A stretch of DNA of 64,000 bases from Kordia sp. SMS9 (GTDB lineage: Bacteria > Bacteroidota > Bacteroidia > Flavobacteriales > Flavobacteriaceae): contig NZ_CP031153.1 in assembly GCF_003352465.1 (NCBI RefSeq), positions 2,780,987 through 2,844,986 of the forward strand. The letters are read 5' to 3'. A model generated the notes under the pieces. The model saw nothing but the letters and a program-made list of their open reading frames with translations, did no database searches and had not been told where the DNA came from. This document shows positions 46,179 to 54,900 of this stretch, in pieces. Within the stretch, counting starts at the first letter, position 1; each line of letters starts with the position of its first letter. The position numbers and the translations under genes were made by a program.

Positions 46179-46457
46179 TTATTTCTTTCGTTTAGAAGTA
46201 GACTGTGTCGATTTGGGTTTGACTTCCTTTTTCGGCATCGGACCGCGTAAGTGAATCACCAAACCATTTAGAAAATTTCGCAAAATCTGATCGCCACAAT
46301 TTTTATATTTTGGATGATCTTCATTGCGAAAAAATGCACCTAGTTCACTTTTGGAAATTCGGAAATCTACCAATTCTAATATTTTTACAATATCGTCATC
46401 GCGCAACTTTAAAGCTACACGGAGTTTTTTAAAAACGTCGTTGTTTGTTAATGCCAT
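46179..46457 (-). CDS. DUF1456 family protein, single-repeat form
   Basis: 92 residues. One DUF1456 unit is clear: ALTNNDVFKKLRVALKLRDDDI, DFRISKSELGAFFRNEDHPKY, CGDQILRNFLNGL. E. coli YehS has two such units, so this copy is half length, with a basic tail (KPKSTQSTSKRKK) in place of the second. Function is unknown. The -7 box sits 4 nt before the ATG, predicting a leaderless transcript. It heads a string with the 138-residue gene. Confidence 0.85.
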   Translation of the reverse strand: MALTNNDVFKKLRVALKLRDDDIVKILELVDFRISKSELGAFFRNEDHPKYKNCGDQILRNFLNGLVIHLRGPMPKKEVKPKSTQSTSKRKK

Positions 46458-46461
46458 GGGA

Positions 46462-46469
46462 CAAAGATA
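46462..46469 (-). promoter_or_regulatory. DUF1456 gene promoter, -7 box abutting ATG
   Basis: CAAAGATA on the plus strand reads TATCTTTG on the minus strand, with only TCCC between it and ATG 46457. Confidence 0.6.
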
Positions 46470-46507
46470 CTCAAAAAGGGGAAAGTTCTGTTTTTAAAAT
46501 TGGGCAT

Positions 46508-46536
46508 AAAAAAAGTCTACCAATTGATAGACTTTT
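46508..46536 (-). terminator. terminator of the cold-shock gene
   Basis: On the minus strand, AAAAAGTCTA-TCAATTGG-TAGACTTTTTTT. Confidence 0.85.
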
Positions 46537-46567
46537 TGCTTCATTAAGAAATAAAATATATATAATA

Positions 46568-46759
46568 TTAAATTACTCTTACGTTCACTGCGTTTAATCC
46601 TTTGCGACCTTCTGTTAATTCGAATTCAACTTCGTCTCCTTGACGAACTTCGTCGATTAATCCTGAAATGTGTACAAAATGTTCTTTGTTTGAACCTTCT
46701 TCAACGATAAATCCAAATCCTTTAGTGTCGTTGAAAAATTTTACTGTTCCTTTACTCAT
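46568..46759 (-). CDS. cold-shock protein, CspA family
   Basis: 63 residues from MSKGTVKFFND; the longer frame to 46807 overlaps the promoter. The nucleic-acid binding motifs are KGFGFI (RNP1) and HFVHIS (RNP2, more often VFVHFS). The C-terminus GRKGLNAVNVRVI is typical. It binds single-stranded RNA and acts as an RNA chaperone. The -7 box is 33 nt upstream (46793-46800), giving a short leader rather than the long cold-responsive leader of E. coli cspA. A terminator follows at 46508. Confidence 0.94.
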   Translation of the reverse strand: MSKGTVKFFNDTKGFGFIVEEGSNKEHFVHISGLIDEVRQGDEVEFELTEGRKGLNAVNVRVI

Positions 46760-47346
46760 GGTAATAAATTTTAATATTTGTTTTAATAATAGCAAAGATA
46801 CTGCCAAAATTCATTCGCTCGACAGATTGTGCGATTTTTTTGAGTTCATTACAATTATTTAATATTGAACTTTTTAACTTTTCTTTGCGAGACCGCGTAT
46901 TTTATGTATTTCTCAATAGATTCCATGGATTTACTTTTTTTTACATTTCTTAATTATTCCAACTTTTTACTCCCAAAAATGATCGCAAATGCCTTAAAAT
47001 GTGGCAAATATATATAGTAAAAGAACATTGATTAGCGATTTTTTGTTAAAAGCAGTGCTGAAGTTTATCAGATCCGTATTCAAATTATTGATAACCTACT
47101 ACAAAACAGGTAGTTCTACGCGTTTTTAAGTTTCCGAAGAAGTACGTTTTAAAAAACTGTCGGATTCTCCTACATTTGTGCAGTAGTTGAAGCAGTTTTC
47201 TGTACACAAAAAGAAATTTTTGTATGCTTTTTTATCAGTGTTGAAACCTTTTATTGTTTTCAACTGCAAAATTGTTTAGTATATATAATTGTTGAAAAGA
47301 CGCAAGGGAAAATGTACTATTTGCCGTTACAGATACTCTTGCGTTT
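46760..47346. other. long gene-free gap upstream of csp
   Basis: 587 bp, A+T rich. It holds the csp promoter near its left end and, at its right end, a long-range stem ACGCAAG (about 47300) with CTTGCGT (47338-47344) that serves the minus-strand gene at 47347 as a terminator. I see no coding sequence; a 30-codon frame at 46925-47017 lacks support. Confidence 0.5.
46793..46800 (-). promoter_or_regulatory. cold-shock gene promoter, -7 box
   Basis: TATCTTTG on the minus strand (CAAAGATA on the plus strand), 33 nt before ATG 46759. Confidence 0.6.
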
Positions 47347-47898
47347 TTATTGCGCTTCTATAAATTCCAAATCAATATAATATTCTTTTGGATCATACGG
47401 ATTTATGTATGCTGTTGTTTCTTTTTGAAGGTAAAAATGCATTCGAACGTTTGTTTCATCTTTAGAAATGGAGGTTTTTAAAGTGAGTGTTCTTTTATGA
47501 TATTTTACCTTAAATTTTACATCGCAAGACGTACTTTTAATAGTTTGCTCATTGTGATGTCCATAACCAGCAACGATATTTAACGCCGCAGCTTGTCCTT
47601 CTACTACTGTTTTTGTGTAATAATGATTTGTTTCTTGAATAATTGCTTTGTCTAAATTCACAATCACTTGATCTGCATTACTTTTGAATTCTCTTAGATA
47701 TTTTTGATAAGCACTATGAATATCTTCCTGTCCTTTTATTGTAGCTATTTTAAACCATAATGCTACTAACAGAAGTATGATAGATCCAATAATAAGCAGT
47801 ATCCAGTCTGTTGGAGAGGAGTTAAAACCTAAAACAATCGCAATTATTCCTCCTACCATTGCTGCGATTTCTATAACTAAAGTGATTTTTTCTTTCAA
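47347..47898 (-). CDS. hypothetical membrane protein
   Basis: 183 residues. Two adjacent transmembrane segments open it (about 6-24, LVIEIAAMVGGIIAIVLGF, and 32-48, ILLIIGSIILLLVALWF), leaving about 130 cytoplasmic or periplasmic residues that start with a charged helix (KGQEDIHSAYQKYLREFKSN) and then become beta-rich (CDVKFKVKYHKRTLTLKT). Unrecognised. It ends at a terminator-like stem near 47300-47344. Upstream, across 54 bp, is uvrB on the same strand. Confidence 0.65.
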   Translation of the reverse strand: MKEKITLVIEIAAMVGGIIAIVLGFNSSPTDWILLIIGSIILLLVALWFKIATIKGQEDIHSAYQKYLREFKSNADQVIVNLDKAIIQETNHYYTKTVVEGQAAALNIVAGYGHHNEQTIKSTSCDVKFKVKYHKRTLTLKTSISKDETNVRMHFYLQKETTAYINPYDPKEYYIDLEFIEAQ

Positions 47899-47952
47899 GT
47901 GTGTATAGTATGTAAATTGTTACACAAGTAGGAGTTACGAACTAAAGTTTTG

Positions 47953-49941
47953 TTACAGTTTTTCCTGCAATACTTTAATTTCATCACGGTATTTGGCAGC
48001 ATCCATAAAGTTTAACTCTTTTGCAGCCGCTTCCATTGATTTCCGCTTTTCGCGAATTAACTTTTCTATTTGCGCTTTGGTTAAGTATTCCAAATCGGGT
48101 TCAGCCGCCGCTTTTGCTTCTATCGTATCTTCCCACGCTAAGCTGTCATCTTTCCCAAGAATAGAACTCAAAGCTTTGTTCAAGCCTTTTGGCGTAATGT
48201 TATGTTTTGCATTGTATGCAATTTGTTTTTCCCTTCGGTATGCGGTTTCATCAATGGTTCGCTGCATACTTTTAGTCATTTTGTCTGCATACATAATCGC
48301 TTTTCCATTTACATTTCGCGCTGCTCTTCCCACGGTTTGTGTCAAGGAACGATTTGAACGTAAAAAGCCTTCTTTGTCTGCATCCAAAATCGCAACTAAG
48401 GAAACTTCTGGTAAATCCAATCCTTCACGCAGTAAATTCACACCGATCAACACATCAAACAAACCTTTTCGTAAATCCTGCATGATTTGTACACGTTCTA
48501 GCGTGTCCACATCACTGTGAATGTAACGACACCGAATTTGGATTCGCGATAAATATTTGGTCAATTCTTCCGCCATTCGTTTTGTCAACGTCGTCACCAA
48601 CACACGTTCGTCTTTTTCAACTCTCAGATGAATTTCCTCTACCAAATCATCAATCTGATTCAAACTTGGACGCACTTCTATCACAGGATCCAACAATCCT
48701 GTCGGACGAATGACTTGTTCTACATACACACCATCGGTTTTGTGCAATTCGTAATCTGCTGGTGTGGCACTTACATAAATTACCTGATTCTGAATCGCTT
48801 CAAATTCTTCAAACTTCAACGGTCGGTTGTCCATCGCGGCAGGCAAACGGAAACCGTATTCTACCAAGTTTTCTTTTCTGCTTCTATCGCCGCCATACAT
48901 AGCATGCACTTGCGAAATTGTTACGTGACTTTCGTCTACGACCATCAAATAATCATCTGGAAAATAATCTAACAGACAGAAAGGACGTGTTCCTGGGGCA
49001 CGACCGTCCAAATATCTTGAGTAGTTTTCAATTCCAGAACAATAGCCCAATTCACGAATCATTTCTAAGTCAAAATTCGTGCGTTCCTCCAAGCGTTTTG
49101 CCTCTAAATGTTTGCCAATTTCTTTAAAATAGTCCACTTGCTTCACCATGTCTTCCTGAATTTGATGAATAGCATTTTGCAATACTTCTGGAGAAGTCAC
49201 AAACATATTAGCAGGATAAATATTGAGTTGTGTATATTTTTCCAACACGGTATTGGTGCCTGGATCAAAGGATTCTATTTCTTCAATTTCATCTCCAAAA
49301 AAGTGAATTCTAAAGGCAAAATCTGCATATCCAGGAAACACATCTACGACATCACCTTTTACACGAAACGAACCGCGTGTAAATTCTGCTGTGGTACGTG
49401 AATATAAGCTTTGCACCAAACGATGCAATAATTTTGTACGCGAAATCACTTGATCACGCTCTAATTTTATGACATTTTTCTGAAATTCCACTGGATTTCC
49501 AATACCGTACAAACACGAAACCGACGCAATCACAATGACATCGCGGCGACCAGAAAGTAGGGAAGAGGTTGTACTCAAACGCAACTTTTCAATTTCTTCA
49601 TTGATCGATAAGTCTTTTTCTATATACGTTCCCGAAGTTGGAATGTAGGCTTCTGGTTGATAATAATCATAGTACGACACAAAATATTCCACCGCATTTT
49701 CAGGAAAAAACTGCTTAAATTCTGAATACAACTGTGCTGCCAAGGTTTTGTTATGTGCCAACACTAGCGTAGGTTTTTCCACTTTTTCAATCACATTGGC
49801 AACCGTAAACGTTTTTCCTGAACCTGTCACACCGAGTAATGTTTGGTATTGCTCGTTCGTTTCAAGTCCGGATGTAAGTTGTTGAATAGCTTGCGGTTGA
49901 TCGCCCGTAGGCTCAAAATCAGATACAATTTTAAACTTCAT
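47953..49941 (-). CDS. uvrB: excinuclease ABC subunit UvrB
   Basis: 662 residues. UvrB is the damage-verifying helicase of nucleotide-excision repair, working with UvrA and UvrC. Walker A is GVTGSGKT (about 38-45). The beta-hairpin that probes DNA carries YYDYYQPEAYIP (about 91-102). Walker B and later helicase motifs show as LMVVDESHVT, YVSATPADYE, and QTVGRAARNVNGKAIMYAD. The C-terminal UVR coiled coil (IREKRKSMEAAAKELNFMDAAKYRDEIK) for UvrC is intact. No SOS box was sought. It stands apart from the genes beyond 50158. Confidence 0.97.
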   Translation of the reverse strand: MKFKIVSDFEPTGDQPQAIQQLTSGLETNEQYQTLLGVTGSGKTFTVANVIEKVEKPTLVLAHNKTLAAQLYSEFKQFFPENAVEYFVSYYDYYQPEAYIPTSGTYIEKDLSINEEIEKLRLSTTSSLLSGRRDVIVIASVSCLYGIGNPVEFQKNVIKLERDQVISRTKLLHRLVQSLYSRTTAEFTRGSFRVKGDVVDVFPGYADFAFRIHFFGDEIEEIESFDPGTNTVLEKYTQLNIYPANMFVTSPEVLQNAIHQIQEDMVKQVDYFKEIGKHLEAKRLEERTNFDLEMIRELGYCSGIENYSRYLDGRAPGTRPFCLLDYFPDDYLMVVDESHVTISQVHAMYGGDRSRKENLVEYGFRLPAAMDNRPLKFEEFEAIQNQVIYVSATPADYELHKTDGVYVEQVIRPTGLLDPVIEVRPSLNQIDDLVEEIHLRVEKDERVLVTTLTKRMAEELTKYLSRIQIRCRYIHSDVDTLERVQIMQDLRKGLFDVLIGVNLLREGLDLPEVSLVAILDADKEGFLRSNRSLTQTVGRAARNVNGKAIMYADKMTKSMQRTIDETAYRREKQIAYNAKHNITPKGLNKALSSILGKDDSLAWEDTIEAKAAAEPDLEYLTKAQIEKLIREKRKSMEAAAKELNFMDAAKYRDEIKVLQEKL

Positions 49942-49982
49942 ATATTGTCAGTGCTTTTTTTTTGGCGTTCTGCAAAAGTTCA

Positions 49983-50064
49983 CTTCGATAAGCTCAGTGT
50001 ACTTTTACGGCGTGCTATACGCGTTACATGGTAACTTGCTGCTATCTGCTGAGCCAAGTCGAAG
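49983..50064. repeat. CTTCGA...CTCAG short intergenic repeats, copies 2 and 3 (inverted pair)
   Basis: CTTCGATAAGCTCAG (49983-49997) on the plus strand and its near-inverse CTGAGCCAAGTCGAAG (50049-50064). Together they could form a long-range stem. A related copy is at 24292. Confidence 0.6.
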
Positions 50065-50157
50065 CATCCTTAACGCATATCGTACAAAAATACGGAAAAG
50101 GAGTGAGGTTTGTAACTTCTAATGATTTTTAAATGTTGTGATGAAAAGTATAGACTT

Positions 50158-50688
50158 TTACTGCTTTTTCTTTGAGTTTTCGTGAAAGTATTTCTTCGGA
50201 ATTTTGACTTCATCCGTTTCCATTGTCCAGATCATATTGGCAATCCACCAACGATCTTTTAAGTAGACCAATTGATAACTATTGATTCCTTTTTCGGTGT
50301 TGCCTTCGGAATCGCTGCCTATGAAACTTTGAAAAACATTGGCAATTCCGTTAAATTCATTTACGACTTTCCCTAGTTCTTTTTCTTCATAACCTTGTTT
50401 GTAATAATTATCATTTAGGGATTCTAAAAAATCTTCCAAGTTTACGGTTTCAAAAGGATTTGGATATTTTTCATCTGACGCACGCACACTGAATGTTACG
50501 TTTGGTAAAAATAATTCTTTTAAGGACTTTGTATCTATCGCATTTCCTTTCTCCACTGAAAGCAATTGCAACATGCGTGTTAGCGTTCCGTCAATTGTTT
50601 TCACAGCTTCTTCGTGTGGTATTTTTTTGGTTTGTGCGGTTATCGCAATAGAGAAACTCACCAAGAGCATTGTTAGAAAATATTTCAT
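50158..50688 (-). CDS. secreted NTF2-like protein of unknown function
   Basis: 176 residues from ATG 50688, where the signal peptide MKYFLTMLLVSFSIAITAQ starts; the preceding in-frame ATG at 50697 adds three residues. The mature protein begins with a helix and ends in beta strands with SYQLVYLKDRWWIANMIWTME, the kind of ending seen in SnoaL/NTF2-like domains. It has a lysine-rich tail (PKKYFHENSKKK). Ligand or activity is not predictable. It is separated from the cyanophycinase-family gene by about 100 bp, on the same strand. Confidence 0.68.
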   Translation of the reverse strand: MKYFLTMLLVSFSIAITAQTKKIPHEEAVKTIDGTLTRMLQLLSVEKGNAIDTKSLKELFLPNVTFSVRASDEKYPNPFETVNLEDFLESLNDNYYKQGYEEKELGKVVNEFNGIANVFQSFIGSDSEGNTEKGINSYQLVYLKDRWWIANMIWTMETDEVKIPKKYFHENSKKKQ

Positions 50689-50790
50689 AAGTGTCATTTT
50701 AAAGTGATGCTGACTAAAATACTAAAAGTCAAGTATTTTGCTGAAGAATTTTATGTTTTTGAGATAGATTTAACAAAACAATCTCCAAAA

Positions 50791-51918
50791 CTATTTTTGT
50801 CGTTCTAGCGTGACAATCACGTTGTCTTGTAGGATAGATTTTATTTTTTTGACAGCAACGATCTTCCCTTTTTCACGTACAAATTGAAACCACATCGTTC
50901 GGTTGGTCGCAAAGAATGTGTCTTTTTTTAGTGGATAGATTGGATAGACGTTCCAACCCCAACTATTTTTTACTTTGAGTGTATTATTTTCTATGAGAAA
51001 TTTAATACTAAAATCTTTGTTGGTAGCTTTAAAGATTCCTGTATATTTTTGGAGTTCTTCGTCTGAAAGTTCAATTGGCGTTATTCCCGAATTGGTTTCG
51101 ATGCTTCTTTTTTCAAGATTGTATCGATCGCCATTTTTCAGCAGATAAAACCGTTCTGAATTTGCGGGAAGTCTGGTAATCGTATCATTCATGCTGTCGT
51201 AATATGAACCATCAAACATGGCAACATAACTATTGCCCACAACTTCAAAGACGTTTTTTTGCACCAAGATTCCTGTGCCATTGTCAATTCCAATAGCAAT
51301 GCGTTGTGTATTTTCTTTAATTTCTTGAATGTGGTTGAATTGTTTGTTTCTCGCTAAAAAGTGATTCATGATGATGACACCTTCCAAAAAATCAAATCCA
51401 GTTTGTAAGTGGTGTTCGTAAAAGTAGGAAGCTTGTACGCCTGAACCTGCGGAAACTCCTGCGATAATTCCATCACGATTCAGTAGTGCTTTGAGTTCTT
51501 TGTGGACTTTTGTAGTATGATATGCATCTGTGATTCTTTGGGTTTTTCCGCCAAGGATAAAAACACCTTGACAGGTTTTTAATGGTGCGACAAAAGCATC
51601 GCTATTGGCTTCTTTTGTATTTCGTGTATGTAGTATGCTGATATTCGTAATTCCTAATTTTTGAAACCTTTTTTTGATACGACTAAAATCAGGATTTTTA
51701 GCTATTTCGTTATCGGACATTGCTGTGGGAATGATGACAATTGGGGCATCTTTTCCACCTGCAAACTTTTCAAATAAACGCGCTTGCGTTTCTGAAATTC
51801 CGCCACCAATTAAAAATAGTGTTCCTTTTTCTGGACCTTTGGCAGGAATGATTGCTGTTTTCTGAGCTTGTGCGATACTTATAAAAAGCAGTATGAAGAT
51901 GAAAACAGTTTTTTTCAT
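50791..51918 (-). CDS. secreted cyanophycinase-like peptidase (family S51)
   Basis: 375 residues. Signal peptide MKKTVFIFILLFISIAQAQ, so it is exported. The S51 nucleophile is Ser 156 in AGVSAGSG, and GVFILGGKTQRI and PIVIIPTAMSDNE are typical of the cyanophycinase/dipeptidase E fold. A C-terminal extension of about 100 residues after the catalytic domain (from about 270, PIELSDEELQKYTGIFKA) looks like a beta domain as found in other Bacteroidota homologues. It may cut cyanophycin or other aspartyl peptides outside the cell. No sorting tail is visible. Confidence 0.87.
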   Translation of the reverse strand: MKKTVFIFILLFISIAQAQKTAIIPAKGPEKGTLFLIGGGISETQARLFEKFAGGKDAPIVIIPTAMSDNEIAKNPDFSRIKKRFQKLGITNISILHTRNTKEANSDAFVAPLKTCQGVFILGGKTQRITDAYHTTKVHKELKALLNRDGIIAGVSAGSGVQASYFYEHHLQTGFDFLEGVIIMNHFLARNKQFNHIQEIKENTQRIAIGIDNGTGILVQKNVFEVVGNSYVAMFDGSYYDSMNDTITRLPANSERFYLLKNGDRYNLEKRSIETNSGITPIELSDEELQKYTGIFKATNKDFSIKFLIENNTLKVKNSWGWNVYPIYPLKKDTFFATNRTMWFQFVREKGKIVAVKKIKSILQDNVIVTLERQK

Positions 51919-51958
51919 AGCATATTTTTGACTAATTTTTTAGTTGTCTAGCAATCAA

Positions 51959-54900
51959 CTATCGTTTTAATGTAAAATGCCCTTTTACATCAAAAGAATC
52001 TGGTCCGTCTTTTATTTCCGCTAAAAACCAATAGTCACTAGAAGGCATTCTGCGACCGCGATACGTTCCGTCCCAACCCATATCATTGGCGCGCAAAGTT
52101 TTGAGAAGTTTTCCATACCGATCAAAAATATACACGACTGATTGTGGTAAGGTTTCTATACCAATGATGTGCCATGTATCGTTAAATCCATCATTATTTG
52201 GTGTTACGAATTTGATGTAATCAATCACTACAACTTCTTCGCTTACTTCTCCACAACCGTTCCTGTCAGAAACTGTGACAACATGATAGCCAGGCGCAAC
52301 AAATTCAAATACGTTAGAGTTTTGTGGCGTTCCGCCGTCCAAGGAATATAGGTAATCTCCATTTCCGCTGGCAGTCACAGTTATGGTATTATTGTCTGAA
52401 AAGTTTACGACATCAACTTCTACAATCGTAGCCAATTCCGATTCGCTCACGGTAAAACTATCAGATGCCTCACAGCCAAATTGATTGGTGACAGTTACAG
52501 AATAGTTTCCAATCGTAGTAATGTCAATTGACGCTGTCGTTTCTCCTGTAGACCATACATACGAGTTTCCAATGTCAGAGCCTGCCGTAACTGTCAATGG
52601 TAGATTATTTAAACACAAGGTAATATCTTCTGGTAAATCTACGACAGGAAGCGGATGTACAATGGTCATAAAGGAAGTTGTGGCATAACATCCTGTGAGA
52701 TTGTTTTCTACACGCGCATAGATGATTTGTTCGTCAAAAGCATTGTATAAAGGTGTTAACGGACTTACGTCGTTTTGCGCATCTTCAATATTTACATGAT
52801 AACTTACCGTAAATGACGCAGGATTTTGTGCGCCTAATATGGTGGCAGTTTGTTCTGAGAAGTTAAATGTTTGCGTAGTGTTGCTGTTATCACTGATACA
52901 CGCTTCCATATCACTTACAGGATTTGCTATTGGATTTGGAATCATGGTAATTTCAATACTTTGCACAATGTAACAACCTGTAACTTCATCTTCCGCTCGG
53001 ATAAAGATGATTTCAGGATTTGACATATACGTGTAAATTTCTGGAAGTGCATTGGTATCGCTATCGGCGTCGGCAGCAGCATTGTAATATGATATAGAAA
53101 CTCCCGTAGGATCGTCGATGATAATTTCTTCTATTTGTTCTAAATCGACGGTGCCTGGCACTTCTGCTTCACAGAAAGTCGCTTCTGGAATGTTGTTCAG
53201 AACTGGTGGTAAATTTACATTGAGTGTAAACGGAACCGTTACATAACAGCCAGAAATCGTATTGATCAATCGTACAAAAATTGGTTGCGGATTGTTGCTA
53301 TTGGTATAGTTTGTTGGATCAGGAACAGCGTTTGCTCCAGTATCTGCATCATCTTGAGTTTCATGATAGGTAATGACTACATTGTCTTGACGAATGTTTA
53401 GGATGGAAAATTCGGCTTCTGTCAAGTCAAACACAACTTGTCCGTCATAATCTACATCACAAACCGTAACATCAGGCGCAGGATTTGCTTCTGGAACTTG
53501 GATGACGTTTAAGGCGAAATCTGCAACCGTATAACATTCAGAATCATTACTGATTCTCACATAAATAGCTTGCGGATTTACCGTATTTGTAAATGAATCT
53601 GCAATTGGATTTGTACCCATATCTGCTTCATCAAATGATAGATGAAATGTGATCGTTAGGTTTTGTGAAATTCCTGCAGCGATTTCATCACGCGTAATGG
53701 ATAAATCAAAGGTGTCTTCTCCATTATTGGTGATGTCATCACACACAAATAAATCGGTTGGAACATTAAAAATTGGTGCAGGACTTACTTGAATGACGAA
53801 GTCAGAAACGGCAAAACAATCAGGATCAGTATCATTTTCAATACGAACATGAATTGTTTGTGGATTGGTTTGATTGGCAAACGGAATCGTTTTGTTGATT
53901 TCGTTCGTTTTGTCCAACGCATCTTGCGCGGTAGGATAATACAAGACAGTCATATTGGTTTGACCGTTCAAAATTTCATCATCTCTGGTTTCCATGATAA
54001 AATTTTCGGTTTGATCGGTATCTGTTTCACACAGTTGATATATATCTGTGGCAACGACCTCTGGAATGGTATTGACAATAATTGGCAGTTCTACTCTGGC
54101 AAAACAACCTGTAATGGCATTTTCTACACGCACAAAAGCGGAACCTGTTGCAGTATTAAAAGCTGTTGGATCTGCAATAACTTCTCCATCATCTGCTACT
54201 AAATCAGACAGTGTTGGGTGATACGAAATATTGATGTCTGTTAAATCGGTAATGATTTCTAGAAGACTTAGTGTTAAATCAACATCCGCAATTCCATCTG
54301 TATCATCGTCACATATTAAAATCGTATTTGGCACATTTACATCGGGCGCAGGCAACACTTCCAACATAAAAGAACCAATGTCTGAACAGGAAGTATTGAC
54401 GTTTCGGTAACGGAAGAATATTTCTTGCGGATTGGAAGAGTTTATAATGGGTTCTGTGATAGGGTTTGTGAAAAATGTAGCTTCATTTAGCGATAAAAAG
54501 TAAACTACTTCAAAATCGGTGTCTGTTCCTACAATATCTGGAGTAAACATTTCCAAGTCTACTACGGCAATTGCATTGGAATTAGTATCACAAGCTGTAA
54601 GCGTTCCAATAGTTGGTGCCGACACAGAAGGATTTACAATTAAGTTAATGCTGGACACATCTACACAACCTGTATCTGCATCAGTTAATCTAATGAAAAG
54701 TTCTTGTGGATTGGAAGTATTATTGAATGGAACTGTAGGATCAATTTCATTGATGTTGTTATCCCGATCGTTTTCTGTTAAAAAGTAGGCGACTTGTACA
54801 AAAGATAAGTTGTTTTGGATGGAAACTGTAATCGATTGAAGATTAAAAGCGAACACACCATCATTACTCGCATCGTCGCATCGGTTTCTATCGTTTAAGT

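Noticed and set aside
46925..47017. 30-codon frame MDLLFFTFLNYSNF... in the gap upstream of csp
   Set aside because: Low-complexity hydrophobic frame with no neighbouring gene, promoter or homology to support it.
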